A DNA stretch of 64,000 nucleotides, from the NCBI RefSeq assembly GCF_047263945.1, contig NZ_JBLAVB010000002.1:434001-498000 (forward strand). The letters are read 5' to 3'. Made by a program: the position numbers and the translations under genes. Origin of the DNA: Rhodospirillum sp047263945 (lineage in GTDB: Bacteria > Pseudomonadota > Alphaproteobacteria > Rhodospirillales > Rhodospirillaceae). The notes beneath the pieces are model-generated. The model worked only from the letters and a program-made list of their open reading frames with translations. It was not told where the DNA came from and did not search any database. Numbering within the stretch: the stretch's first letter is position 1; each line of letters begins with the position of its first letter. This document shows positions 25,076-33,871 of the stretch, piece after piece.

Positions 25076-25130
25076 GGTTTTGAAACAAGGAAACGGGAAC
25101 GGCGGGGGATCCGTTCCCGAAAAGGCGGTT

Positions 25131-26357
25131 CTACTGGGCGTTGGCGGGAACCGTAAAGACCTGACCGGGATAGATCAGATCCGGGTCACGGATATGCTCT
25201 TTGTTGGCGGCGTAGATAACGGAATACCGCAGGCCCTCGCCATAGACATTGCGAGCCAGGGTCCACAGGTTGTTGCCCGGTTGAACGACAAACAGCATAC
25301 CGCCATCGGCGGGAACGGGTAGGCTCTCGGGTCGCAGGAAGGGGATCTCGACCCGCTTGGTGACCGTGCCATCGGGGGCAATCTGGTCCGCTCGCAGGGT
25401 ATAGCGACCGGGGGCGAGGGGGGCTTGGTCCAACACGTCCCAGCGGTTGGCCGGGTCGGAGGTGGAGTTGCCGATGGGCTTATTGTTCAAATAGACGCGG
25501 ACGGATTCCCCTTCCGGCGCCGATCCACCGACGGCCAAGCGCCCTTTGTCATCATAATCCACGACCTCGATGGCCAGATCATCCGATCCCTTCTCCTTGG
25601 GTTTCGCACCGGGACCCTGGAGCACGCGGGAAACCCCCTTGCCGTCCTTGGGTTGGGCGACTGCCAGGACGGGCGCGGTAGAGGCCGGAGCGGGCACGTT
25701 GACGGCGACGGATTCCGTGGACCGCAGGATCGTGCCGTCGGGTAGTTTGGATTCAAGGGACAACTCGTGGTCGCCCGGACTCAGGGGAGCGTCGGGGGTG
25801 ATGACCCACTCTCCCCGGAAGTTGGCGGGCGCGTTGTCCAGGGCCGCTTTGCCGTCCAGCAAGGTCACCTGACTGTTCGGCTCGGCTCGGCCTGCAGACA
25901 CAAGGAATCCATCCTTTTCCACCCGGACAACGTCAAAGGCTGGAGGCTGGGGGTCGGGTGCGGCGGGCCTAGGCGGTTCGAGATCCGACCTCAGCGCGGT
26001 TTGCATGGAGGTTTCGGGGGAAGCCTTGGAGGAGGGCTCGGGAGAAGCTTCGGAGGAGGTCTCTGGGGAAGCGTTGGCCTGGGGCCCTGTTTCCGGAGCC
26101 GATGGTGACGGCGTCGATGGGCTCTGGGCTATGTCCTTCGAAGCTTCGGGAGAGACTGGGGATGTTTTCGGTTTGTCCGTCGGTTTCGACGGGGAAGACG
26201 GTTCGGCCATCGACAGGGCCGGGGACCCGCCGGGTGAACCGGCAGTCCCGACTTGGTCGTCGGATCCACCGGACAGCATCAGATAAGCCAGCAAGGCCAG
26301 CACCGCGACGGCGATACCGATGCCGATGGCGATCAAAAGGGGAAGACGGTTCTTCAA
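25131..26357 (-). CDS. Membrane-anchored LysM protein
   Basis: 408 residues. One N-terminal membrane helix (LLIAIGIGIAVAVLALLAYL), a Pro/Ser/Thr/Glu low-complexity stretch (about residues 40-125, with repeated SPE and SSEAS-like units), one or two Ig-like modules, and a C-terminal LysM domain: FVVQPGNNLWTLARNVYGEG and YPGQVFTVP. It probably spans the periplasm to bind peptidoglycan. It lies upstream of psd on the same strand but 55 bases away, so it may share the message. Confidence 0.88.
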   Translation of the reverse strand: MKNRLPLLIAIGIGIAVAVLALLAYLMLSGGSDDQVGTAGSPGGSPALSMAEPSSPSKPTDKPKTSPVSPEASKDIAQSPSTPSPSAPETGPQANASPETSSEASPEPSSKASPETSMQTALRSDLEPPRPAAPDPQPPAFDVVRVEKDGFLVSAGRAEPNSQVTLLDGKAALDNAPANFRGEWVITPDAPLSPGDHELSLESKLPDGTILRSTESVAVNVPAPASTAPVLAVAQPKDGKGVSRVLQGPGAKPKEKGSDDLAIEVVDYDDKGRLAVGGSAPEGESVRVYLNNKPIGNSTSDPANRWDVLDQAPLAPGRYTLRADQIAPDGTVTKRVEIPFLRPESLPVPADGGMLFVVQPGNNLWTLARNVYGEGLRYSVIYAANKEHIRDPDLIYPGQVFTVPANAQ

Positions 26358-26500
26358 GACCGGGCTCCTGGCGTCCAGGGTGGGAGCAAGCTGCGATGGA
26401 ACGGGTTCCCACTATAGCGCAAAGCGTCGGAACGGGAAAATCCGAGTCCTGTTTCTGAGGCAGTTCGCAGGCATTCCCACGGAAACCAACGGTTTCTGTT

Positions 26501-27352
26501 TCAACTCACCGGCATTCCCGCAGAAACCAGGGCCATGGCGACGGCGATGGGCAGGGGCATCAGGGCGAATACGCCTACCACGACAGGGCGGAGAAAGAGT
26601 CCCAAACGGCCTTTGGGCAGGGGAACCCGGGCTGCGGTGCCATCGGCCAGGGGGACCAACGCCACCACCGCCAGCCCAGGAAGGGCGGCAGGCTCGGTCA
26701 GGGCGAGTCCCATCCCTAAACAGACCGCGAGCCCAGAGGCAGAAAGCCGGGCTGTCTGGGAAAAGGGAACCTTGGCCAAGGCCATCCAGATCATCCAACC
26801 GGCCAGTGCGCAAAGGGCGGCCAACGACAGGTCGCGGGCGACCCAGGCATCGACGGCCCAAGCGACGCCGACCAGACCCAGGAAAAGTCCGACGAGTCCG
26901 GCCAGGTCGTTGACATGGTCCCCTTTCCGGTGGGCCATGCGCCAAAGCAGGGTGAGCCAATAGAGGGCCGCGAGGCCCCAGGCAAGAAGAGCCATCATGG
27001 GTCCCAACTCCGTCGCCGAAGCGATGGTCACGGCAACCCCCCAGGTCAGGGCGACGGCGCCGAGGGCGGACGCGGCCAGGGCGATTTTGGGTTTCGGATT
27101 GACTCCATCGATGGCCATTCCCACTGCGGCGGCGAGGGCGGCACCGAGGACGGCCCAATCCAGGGGCAGCAAGACCTGGGGAAGCCAACGGATCCATAGC
27201 CACCCGGCCAGGGTGCCCAAGGCGATTCCCACCCCGGCAAGGCGCTCGCCTCCCATGCGGTGGCCCGTCAACGCACCGGCCAGGATCGAGGCGCCCACAC
27301 CAGTCATGGCCAAGCCGAGGGGAATCAGATAGGGCAGCAGAAGAGGCAACAT
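26501..27352 (-). CDS. Polytopic membrane protein of unknown function
   Basis: 283 residues from ATG 27352, made almost entirely of hydrophobic helices (about eight to ten), e.g. LPLLLPYLIPLGLAMTGVGA and LVGLFLGLVGVAWAVDAWVA. Only short loops such as DGVNPKPK and RMAHRKGDHVND are polar. No known transporter motif seen. Its last codons (LVSAGMPVS) are echoed 30 bases downstream by a second, slightly different GGCATTCCC...GAAACCA unit, so the 3' end has been duplicated. Confidence 0.6.
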   Translation of the reverse strand: MLPLLLPYLIPLGLAMTGVGASILAGALTGHRMGGERLAGVGIALGTLAGWLWIRWLPQVLLPLDWAVLGAALAAAVGMAIDGVNPKPKIALAASALGAVALTWGVAVTIASATELGPMMALLAWGLAALYWLTLLWRMAHRKGDHVNDLAGLVGLFLGLVGVAWAVDAWVARDLSLAALCALAGWMIWMALAKVPFSQTARLSASGLAVCLGMGLALTEPAALPGLAVVALVPLADGTAARVPLPKGRLGLFLRPVVVGVFALMPLPIAVAMALVSAGMPVS

Positions 27353-27571
27353 GAAAAAATGGTCATCCTTTCCGGGTTGCGATGCGCAATGGATGGCGCC
27401 ACCATATCGCCGGACGCTGGGTGGTGTCACGGGGGAGCAAAACCTTTCGGGATTCCCCCGGTTTTGGACCAAAGAACCGGTGGCTCAGGACCGGCGAGAG
27501 GATCCAACGGGGCGCAGAGCACCATAAATCCGTCCGGTTATCAACGTGATGTAGCAAAAGGCGTGACCATT

Positions 27572-28249
27572 ATGACGACATCGACAACTGGCGGACGCAT
27601 GCGGATCTGGGACAGTCCCGTCCGGCTTTTCCATTGGGCCTTGGTGGCTCTGATCCTCTTGGCCTATCTGACGGCCGAGGGTGTGGTTTTTGACATGGAT
27701 GTTCATGTCCTGGCCGGGGAAGGCGTTTTGACTCTGATCGTCTTCCGTTTCTTCTGGGGGTTGGTGGGCAGCGATACGGCGCGCTTTAGCCAGTTCGTCA
27801 AGGGGCCGGGTGCCGCCATCGCCTATCTGAAGGCCGCCCGGGCGGGGAAGCATCAAGCCTATCTGGGGCATAATCCGGCCGGTGGTTTGATGGTCCTTCT
27901 GCTGATGGCCCTGGCTGCGGCCCAGGCGGTGACCGGGCTGTTCTCTAACGACGATGTCCTGACCGAGGGACCGTTGGCCTCCCTGGTGTCCTCCTCCACT
28001 TCCGGGACGATCACCGAAATTCACGAATTCCTGTTCAACCTGCTGATGGCGGCGATCCTGTTGCATATTGCTGCGGCGTTCTTCTACCTGATCGTCAAGA
28101 AGGACAATTTGATCCGCCCCATGGTTTTGGGTGTGCGTCCGGCCATCCCCGGTGTCACCGAGCCCAAGTTCGTGAATCCTCTGATCGCTGCGGCGCTTTT
28201 GGCGGTGGCAGTGGGAATCGTCTACGGGATTGTCTCCCTGGGCGGGTGA
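27572..28249 (+). CDS. Membrane-bound cytochrome b (b561-type electron carrier)
   Basis: 225 residues from ATG 27572. Begins RIWDSPVRLFHWALVALILL, the typical start of Ni/Fe-hydrogenase-type or b561-type cytochrome b, with heme histidines in FHW and in EIHEFLFNLLMAAILLHIAA. Conserved FRFFWGLVGSDTARF and HNPAGGLMVLLLM. Five membrane helices, the last C-terminal. No cytochrome c or dehydrogenase partner is adjacent, so the donor is unknown. Confidence 0.88.
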   Translation: MTTSTTGGRMRIWDSPVRLFHWALVALILLAYLTAEGVVFDMDVHVLAGEGVLTLIVFRFFWGLVGSDTARFSQFVKGPGAAIAYLKAARAGKHQAYLGHNPAGGLMVLLLMALAAAQAVTGLFSNDDVLTEGPLASLVSSSTSGTITEIHEFLFNLLMAAILLHIAAAFFYLIVKKDNLIRPMVLGVRPAIPGVTEPKFVNPLIAAALLAVAVGIVYGIVSLGG

Positions 28250-28269
28250 TGCGGGTCGAGACTTCTATG

Positions 28270-28354
28270 CGAGGCCCTGCCCCACTCCCCATCAGGGCCT
28301 CAAGTCCCGGAGCCCACTCCTTTCAAACCTGGGGGATCAAAGGGACCGAGACAC
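28270..28354. repeat. Degenerate family A inner module
   Basis: GCCCCACTCCCCATCAGGGC, then CTGGGGGATCAAAGGGACCG and AGACAC match, on the opposite strand, the inner part of copy A2 (18965-19065), without the conserved ends. It lies 60-140 bases upstream of the comM start. Confidence 0.55.
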
Positions 28355-28415
28355 TTCGTCGCTTTTTCGCTCACCTGGACCGTGTATGATCCTCCAACAC
28401 TTGTGGAGGAATGGC

Positions 28416-29942
28416 ATGGTTGCACGCGTCAATACGGTTGCTTTCCAGGGCATCGACACCCTGGAGATCCAGGTCCAGGTGTCCATGACCAACGGTCTGC
28501 CCGCCTTCACCATCGTTGGTCTGCCAGACAAGGCGGTGGGGGAAAGCCGCGAGCGGGTGCGCTCCGCTCTTATGGCTATTGGCTTGGCCCTACCGCCCAA
28601 ACGGATTACCGTCAACCTCGCCCCCGCCGACGTGGTGAAGGAAGGCAGCCATTTCGACCTGCCCATCGCCCTTGGGCTTTTGCTTGCCATGGGGATCCTC
28701 GACCATGACGATCTGGCGTCCAAAGTCGTCTTGGGGGAGTTGGGTCTGGATGGGGCCGTGGCGCCGGTTGCCGGGGTCCTGCCCGCAGCCCTGGCCGCCC
28801 ACGCCGATGACCGGGGGCTCATCTGCCCTGGAAAGCAGGGGGGCGAAGCGGCTTGGGCCGGAGATGGGGATGTGCTCGCCCCCGGCACGCTTCTGGAGCT
28901 GATCAATCACTTCAAGGGATCCCAAATCCTGGCCCGACCCCGACCGGAAATGGCAGAGGACAACACCCCAATCCCCGACCTGTCCGATATCAAGGGTCAG
29001 GAAAGCGCCCGCCGCGCCTTGGAGATCGCCGCTGCGGGAGGGCATAACATGCTCATGGTTGGGCCGCCGGGGTCGGGCAAATCCATGCTCGCCAAGCGCT
29101 TGCCCGGCCTGTTGCCCCCCCTCTCCCCCCGGGAAGCCCTGGAAGTGAGTATGATCCATTCCGTGGCGGGAAAATTGGATCAGGGTCGCCTGTTGCGCCG
29201 CCGCCCCTTCCGGGATCCCCACCATACGGCCTCTTCCGCCGCGCTGGCCGGTGGGGGCATCCGCGCCCGCCCTGGGGAAATCAGCCTGGCCCACAATGGG
29301 GTGCTTTTCCTGGACGAATTGCCCGAATTCCAACGGGGAGCCCTGGAGATCCTGCGCCAACCCCTGGAGGCGGGAACGGTTTCCGTCAGCCGGGCCAACC
29401 TGCATGTGACCTATCCAGCCCGGTTCCAACTGGTCGCTGCAATGAACCCCTGTCGTTGTGGTTACCTGGATGATCCCTCCCAGGCTTGCTCGAAGGCTCC
29501 TCGCTGTGCAGAGGATTATCAGGGGAGGGTGTCCGGTCCCCTGTTCGACCGCATCGATTTGCATGTGGACGTGCCCGCCGTTCACCCGCTGGATCTGGTG
29601 CGGCTTAAGGGGGGAGAGCCCTCAGCGGCCGTGGCGGAGCGGGTTTTTGCGGCCCGGGAGCGGCAGGCCCGCCGCTATGCCGACCAGGGGGAGGGGGTGT
29701 CTCTGAACCGGGATGCCGATGGCGCAGTTCTCGAAGCCGTGGCCACGCCCGACCGCGCGGGGCAGGCCCTGTTGGTGGAGGCAACGGAACGTTTGCGTTT
29801 GTCCGCCCGGGCCTATCACCGGATCCTGCGGGTGGCGCGTACCATCGCCGATCTGCAGGGGGTCGAAGGTGTGGGACGCCTGCATATTGCCGAGGCCCTG
29901 GCCTATCGCCGCCTCGCCCCGGGGAAACGGATGGTGGCGTAA
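28416..29942 (+). CDS. comM: YifB/ComM family Mg-chelatase-like AAA+ ATPase
   Basis: 508 residues from ATG 28416 with GGAGG before it. Lon-like N-domain (VNTVAFQGIDTLEIQVQVSM, GLPDKAVGESRERVRSAL) followed by an AAA+ core with Walker A VGPPGSGKSMLAKRLPGLLP, LFLDELPEFQRGALEILRQP (Walker B), and the C-terminal Mg-chelatase-like lid. ComM is a hexameric helicase that promotes branch migration during natural transformation, though the family is wider than competent species. Confidence 0.95.
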   Translation: MVARVNTVAFQGIDTLEIQVQVSMTNGLPAFTIVGLPDKAVGESRERVRSALMAIGLALPPKRITVNLAPADVVKEGSHFDLPIALGLLLAMGILDHDDLASKVVLGELGLDGAVAPVAGVLPAALAAHADDRGLICPGKQGGEAAWAGDGDVLAPGTLLELINHFKGSQILARPRPEMAEDNTPIPDLSDIKGQESARRALEIAAAGGHNMLMVGPPGSGKSMLAKRLPGLLPPLSPREALEVSMIHSVAGKLDQGRLLRRRPFRDPHHTASSAALAGGGIRARPGEISLAHNGVLFLDELPEFQRGALEILRQPLEAGTVSVSRANLHVTYPARFQLVAAMNPCRCGYLDDPSQACSKAPRCAEDYQGRVSGPLFDRIDLHVDVPAVHPLDLVRLKGGEPSAAVAERVFAARERQARRYADQGEGVSLNRDADGAVLEAVATPDRAGQALLVEATERLRLSARAYHRILRVARTIADLQGVEGVGRLHIAEALAYRRLAPGKRMVA

Positions 29943-30004
29943 GGGTGCCCGAGTACGGGGGAATCCACCTCCCTTTTGCCATGGTTTCGCGGTAGGCTTG
30001 GACC

Positions 30005-30748
30005 ATGACCCATTTGATCCCCATTTCCGCTTTGGCTGGCGCCCTGCTCGTTGGTCTTTTGGCCACGCCTGTGGGTGCTCAGTCGTCGCAGGGTGCGCTC
30101 AGAGCCCCTGGTTCCCTTTCCCTTTCCCAGGCCCAGGCAGAATCCCAGGGACAGCCCATGCCTTTGGGGGGGCCTCCTGCGGCAGCTCAAAACCCCTCCC
30201 CGGGGCGGGGTGGTTTGTCGGCAGGGGGAGCAGAGGCTCTCGTGGTCCCCCGCCTTGAGGGATGGGCTTTGATCTACAAGGTTTCCTCTGACACCGTGCA
30301 ATTTGATTACTACGTTCCCAAGGGACAGAGCGCGGATAAATGGGAGGACATGATTACCATCAAGACCACTCGGGGTCCCCAGGCCCCGGGCTTGAAACCG
30401 GTCTATGAGCGGACGGTCGAGGCCTATAAATCGAAGTGTCAGTCCTACACAGCGACCACGCCTCAAACGCACGTTGAAAACAATGTGGGTCGGGCCTTTT
30501 GGATTCTTGGGTGTAACCGGCGAAACGATATGGATGTGGGGGAGACGGTTTTTAACCTGTTCATCCAGGGTCAGAAAGCGGTCTACCTGATTCAACGAAC
30601 TTGGCGTGTTCCTCCCTTCGGAAACGAGGGTCCCTCCATCTCGGCGGAGGAGCAAAAAGAGACCATGGAGCTGTTGCCGAAGTTCATTCTTTGCGATCCC
30701 ACGGCCGGGGACGGGAGCTGTCGTTCAGCGCATTCGGTTGGTAAATAG
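30005..30748 (+). CDS. Secreted protein, IalB-like, function not established
   Basis: 247 residues. Signal peptide up to TPVGA-QSSQG. After a Gln/Pro/Ala-rich linker the folded part begins near residue 80 (VVPRLEGWALIYKVSSDTVQ, FDYYVPKGQSADKW) and has four cysteines (SKCQSY, LGCNRR, LCDPT, SCRSA) that probably pair in the periplasm. It looks like an alphaproteobacterial exported family, somewhat reminiscent of IalB-type proteins, but I cannot name it securely. Start ATG 30005. Confidence 0.6.
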   Translation: MTHLIPISALAGALLVGLLATPVGAQSSQGALRAPGSLSLSQAQAESQGQPMPLGGPPAAAQNPSPGRGGLSAGGAEALVVPRLEGWALIYKVSSDTVQFDYYVPKGQSADKWEDMITIKTTRGPQAPGLKPVYERTVEAYKSKCQSYTATTPQTHVENNVGRAFWILGCNRRNDMDVGETVFNLFIQGQKAVYLIQRTWRVPPFGNEGPSISAEEQKETMELLPKFILCDPTAGDGSCRSAHSVGK

Positions 30749-31271
30749 CTCCGCCTCTGCCTCGAAGGCACTCTAGGATCCATGAGGCTACGTCAGTGGG
30801 AGAGGGCTGTGAGATTGGCCTTTGTCCGCTGTGTCGTCAGGGTGTGGACCCGCGTCGGCAGGGAGGCACCGCAGTGGTGTGCCACAGTCCATCCTGAACG
30901 ACAAACCTGCCGCTTGGGATCGGGACTCTCTGGGGAGAGTCTGGTCAGGGAGTGGAAGAGAGGACTTGATCAAGACGCATGGAGAGGGCTTCCTGCCTCT
31001 TTCTGGTCGCGCTTGGGAAGGGCCCGCCGGGTGTCTCGGGGTGCGGTCCGATTGGGGAGAGGGGTGGCTTCGATCAGGTGCCCTTTGGTGGGGGGAGGGT
31101 GGATCGAAAAGAGGGATGACGTGTGGCGTAATAACAACGGGAGAGCTGTAATTTTGCGACATACGGCTCGATTCACGTCAACCCATTCACGAAATGCGCT
31201 ATCAGTTGGGTCAGAGAGCCACGAGGCGCAATCCGACAGTACCCTTCGAAAAGGCATTTAATTTGTTTTAA
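30749..31271. other. Unassigned 520-base stretch, purine-rich
   Basis: The plus strand is rich in GGGAG/GGAGA tracts. A plus-strand frame is open from 30782 to 31261, but its product is dominated by Arg, Trp and Ser and has no family look, so I do not call a gene. A small perfect hairpin GACTCTC-TGGG-GAGAGTC lies at 30924-30941. It does not contain the conserved cores of RNase P RNA or tmRNA. It could be gene remains or an undescribed RNA. Confidence 0.4.
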
Positions 31272-31356
31272 TAAAAAGAAAACTTCGAATGAAGTTGCGA
31301 TATGCCCTCTTTTCAAACGGGGCATTCCCTTAACTTCTTTCGAAGTTTTCTGTTTT
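31272..31356 (-). terminator. Long nested hairpin at the end of the his-hinT operon
   Basis: Arms 31277-31296 (AGAAAACTTCGAATGAAGTT) and 31332-31351 pair with one mismatch over 20 bases; an inner stem ATGCCC/GGGCAT (31302-31307, 31320-31325) stacks inside. Read on the minus strand, it begins two bases after the hinT stop and is followed by a T-rich tract, so it fits an intrinsic terminator, though it is unusually long. Confidence 0.65.
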
Positions 31357-31357
31357 T

Positions 31358-31720
31358 CTAAGCAGGCTTAATCATCCGGCCCAATTTTTGCCCACCAAAC
31401 AGATGAATGTGCAGATGAGGCACTTCCTGGCCCCCATTTTCCCCGATATTGGACAGGACCCGATAGCCTTCCTCGGCCACGCCCAGGTCCCGAGCAACCT
31501 TGCCCACGGCCCGGATGAGGGCGCCGATTTCGGCGTCACTGGCCTTAGTGGAGAAATCATCCCAAGACTGATAGGCGCCCTTGGGAATGACCAGGACATG
31601 GACGGCGGTCTGCGGGTGGATGTCCTTGAAGGCGAGGGTGTGTTCGTCCTCGTGGACCTTGGTGCAGGGGATCTCGCCCCGCAGGATTTTGGCAAAAATA
31701 TTGTCGGGATCATAGGCCAT
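31358..31720 (-). CDS. hinT: Histidine-triad (HIT) nucleotide hydrolase, HinT-like
   Basis: 120 residues. Start MAYDPDNIFAKILRGEIPC, catalytic histidine triad VPHLHIHLFGG near the C-terminus, and AFKDIHPQTAVHVLVIPK in the middle; all typical of purine nucleoside phosphoramidase HinT. It is the last gene of the his cluster, 128 bases after hisE, and ends at a strong hairpin. Confidence 0.95.
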   Translation of the reverse strand: MAYDPDNIFAKILRGEIPCTKVHEDEHTLAFKDIHPQTAVHVLVIPKGAYQSWDDFSTKASDAEIGALIRAVGKVARDLGVAEEGYRVLSNIGENGGQEVPHLHIHLFGGQKLGRMIKPA

Positions 31721-31848
31721 GGCAATCGCTCTCCGGTTCAGGGTTCTCAGGGGTCAATGAAATTCATGACGTTTTGATCGGGCGCTGAGGGACAAGGTCG
31801 GATCTTGTGGTGTGCAAAAACTTCTTCTGTCCCAGAACGAGAGTAACT

Positions 31849-32214
31849 TTAGAGTGCCTTCGCGGCCTTGGGTCGGGAGGCCTTTTCTTCCAATCCCGAT
31901 GTGCCGAACCGGCGGGCCAATTCATCCCAAACCTGCTCCGGCGCCACTCCCTTTTCCACCCAGAGCACCATCAGGTGATAGAGCAGGTCGGCGCTTTCGG
32001 ACACGACCTTGTCGGGGCCTTCGGCGAGAGCGGCGATGACAACCTCGACGGCCTCTTCGCCCACCTTCTGGGAGATCTTTTTTGGTCCTTTGGAGAACAG
32101 CTTTGCGGTGTAAGAGCCGGAAGGGTCGGCCCCCTTCCGACTGCGGATCACGGCGTGCAGGGCATCGATGATTTCCGGGCCCGCACCTCCCGCCGTCATG
32201 GTTTCGTCGCTCAT
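31849..32214 (-). CDS. hisE: Phosphoribosyl-ATP pyrophosphatase
   Basis: 121 residues. Second step of histidine synthesis (PR-ATP to PR-AMP). MazG-like helical fold with KKISQKVGEEAVEVVIAAL and ESADLLYHLMVLW, carrying the acidic metal ligands. No HisI fusion. The ATG overlaps the hisF stop by four bases. Confidence 0.96.
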   Translation of the reverse strand: MSDETMTAGGAGPEIIDALHAVIRSRKGADPSGSYTAKLFSKGPKKISQKVGEEAVEVVIAALAEGPDKVVSESADLLYHLMVLWVEKGVAPEQVWDELARRFGTSGLEEKASRPKAAKAL

Positions 32215-32993
32215 AGGGAAGCCTCCTTCAATCCGTCCATGCGCATGGGAATGCCAGCGGCGGCCATATGCCGTTTGGCTTCGGCGATGGTGTATTCGCC
32301 GAAGTGGAAAATGGACGCCGCGAGCACCGCCGTCGCGTGGCCTTCACGGACCCCGTCCACAAGGTGGTCCAGGGTGCCCACCCCACCTGAGGCGATCACA
32401 GGCACGGTGACCGCATCGGCAATGGCCCGGGTCAGCGGCAGGTTAAACCCCTGTTTGGTGCCATCCCGGTCCATGGAGGTCAGCAGGATCTCTCCGGCGC
32501 CCAGCGCGACCATGCGCTTTGCCCACTCTACGGCGTCGATGCCTGTGGCGTTGCGGCCTCCATGGGTGAAGATTTCGAACCTGTCTGGACCTACGGATTT
32601 GGCGTCAATAGCCACGACGATGCATTGGTTGCCGAACTTCTCGGCCGCTTCCCTTACGAACTCTGGTCGGTGGACGGCGGCCGTGTTGATGGAGACCTTG
32701 TCGGCGCCTGCCAGAAGGAGCTTGCGGATATCCTCGGTCACGCGGACACCGCCCCCTACGGTCAGGGGCATGAAACAGTGCTCGGCAGTGCGTTGGACCA
32801 CATCGAACAGGGTATCGCGCTTCTCGTGGCTTGCGGTGATGTCCAGGAAGCAAAGCTCGTCGGCACCCGCAGCGTCGTAGAGCTGGGCCTGCTCCACCGG
32901 ATCTCCGGCGTCTCGCAGACCGACGAAGTTAACGCCCTTGACCACGCGCCCGTCCTTGACGTCCAGGCAGGGGATGATGCGCATCTTCAACAT
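32211..32993 (-). CDS. hisF: Imidazole glycerol phosphate synthase, cyclase subunit
   Basis: 260 residues, TIM barrel. MRIIPCLDVKDGRVVKGVNF contains the catalytic aspartate near the N-terminus; VGGGVRVTEDI, DKVSINTAAV, ILLTSMDRDGTK and VIASGGVGTLDH follow. It receives ammonia from HisH and makes imidazole glycerol phosphate plus AICAR. Same strand, 57 bases after hisA. Confidence 0.98.
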   Translation of the reverse strand: MLKMRIIPCLDVKDGRVVKGVNFVGLRDAGDPVEQAQLYDAAGADELCFLDITASHEKRDTLFDVVQRTAEHCFMPLTVGGGVRVTEDIRKLLLAGADKVSINTAAVHRPEFVREAAEKFGNQCIVVAIDAKSVGPDRFEIFTHGGRNATGIDAVEWAKRMVALGAGEILLTSMDRDGTKQGFNLPLTRAIADAVTVPVIASGGVGTLDHLVDGVREGHATAVLAASIFHFGEYTIAEAKRHMAAAGIPMRMDGLKEASL

Positions 32994-33050
32994 GGTGAGA
33001 CTTCCTTCTCTCCGCTTCGTCGCGGTCTCAATCGGCTCAGGCCAGGGTGG

Positions 33051-33773
33051 TCACGCCAAGGCTGATAGGGCAGCGGGGAGGTCAATGCGACCGTCGTAGA
33101 GTGCCCGGCCACTGATGGCCCCTTCAATGCCCCGGTGGCACTGGGCTTTGACGGTCAGCAGGTCCTCCAGCGAGGATACCCCCCCCGAAACGATCAGAGG
33201 CGTGGTCAGTCGATCGGCCAGGGCAGCGGTAGCGTCCACATTGGGACCGGAAAGAAGGCCGTCCCGGTCGATATCCGTATGGATGATGGCGGCAACTCCG
33301 GCATCCTCGAACCGCAGGGCCAGGTCGAGGGCGGTGATCTCGCTGGTTTCTGCCCAGCCTTCCACGGCCACCTTGCCGTCCCGCGCGTCGATCCCCACCG
33401 CGATCCGTCCCGGATGGCGCCGACAGGCTTCTTTCACCAACTCCGGATCGCGCAGGGCCACCGTACCCAGGATCACCCGGCGCACGCCTTTCGCCAACCA
33501 GAGGTCGATCCCCCCATGGTCGCGGATCCCGCCTCCCAATTGCACGGGGACCTCCACGGCGCCGAGGATGGCGTCCACGGCATCGGCGTTGACCGGCCGT
33601 CCGGCAAAGGCGCCGTTCAGGTCCACGACATGGATCCATTGGCATCCGGCCTGAGCGAAGGATGCGGCCTGGGCCGCCGGGCTGTCATTGAAGACGGTGG
33701 CCTTGTCCATTTCGCCCTTCAGCAGGCGGACGCATTGGCCGTCCTTCAGGTCGATGGCAGGAAACAGAATCAT
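33051..33773 (-). CDS. hisA: ProFAR isomerase HisA
   Basis: 240 residues. TIM barrel related to HisF: MILFPAIDLKDGQCVRLLKG at the start with the catalytic aspartate, QLGGGIRDHGGIDLWLAKGV, HTDIDRDGLLSGPN and VSGGVSSLEDL. It opens the ribose ring of ProFAR in histidine synthesis. The 98-base gap to hisH contains three imperfect direct repeats. Confidence 0.98.
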   Translation of the reverse strand: MILFPAIDLKDGQCVRLLKGEMDKATVFNDSPAAQAASFAQAGCQWIHVVDLNGAFAGRPVNADAVDAILGAVEVPVQLGGGIRDHGGIDLWLAKGVRRVILGTVALRDPELVKEACRRHPGRIAVGIDARDGKVAVEGWAETSEITALDLALRFEDAGVAAIIHTDIDRDGLLSGPNVDATAALADRLTTPLIVSGGVSSLEDLLTVKAQCHRGIEGAISGRALYDGRIDLPAALSALA

Positions 33774-33786
33774 CGCAGTCGTCTTC

Positions 33787-33830
33787 CTTGGAATCTGAGG
33801 CTTGGAATCAGGCGGTTTGGAACCTGAAGC
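33787..33830. repeat. Three imperfect 14-15-base direct repeats between hisH and hisA
   Basis: CTTGGAATCTGAGG, CTTGGAATCAGGCGG and TTTGGAACCTGAAG stand head to tail, and CTTGGCG begins a fourth. They lie just upstream of the hisA start on the coding strand of the operon. No function is evident. Confidence 0.6.
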
Positions 33831-33871
33831 TTGGCGAGCGGTTATGAAACAGAGAGGACGTCGGCGCCCGG

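Noticed and set aside
30782..31261. Open frame of 159 codons in the unassigned region
   Set aside because: Arg/Trp/Ser-rich product without family features, no good ribosome site.
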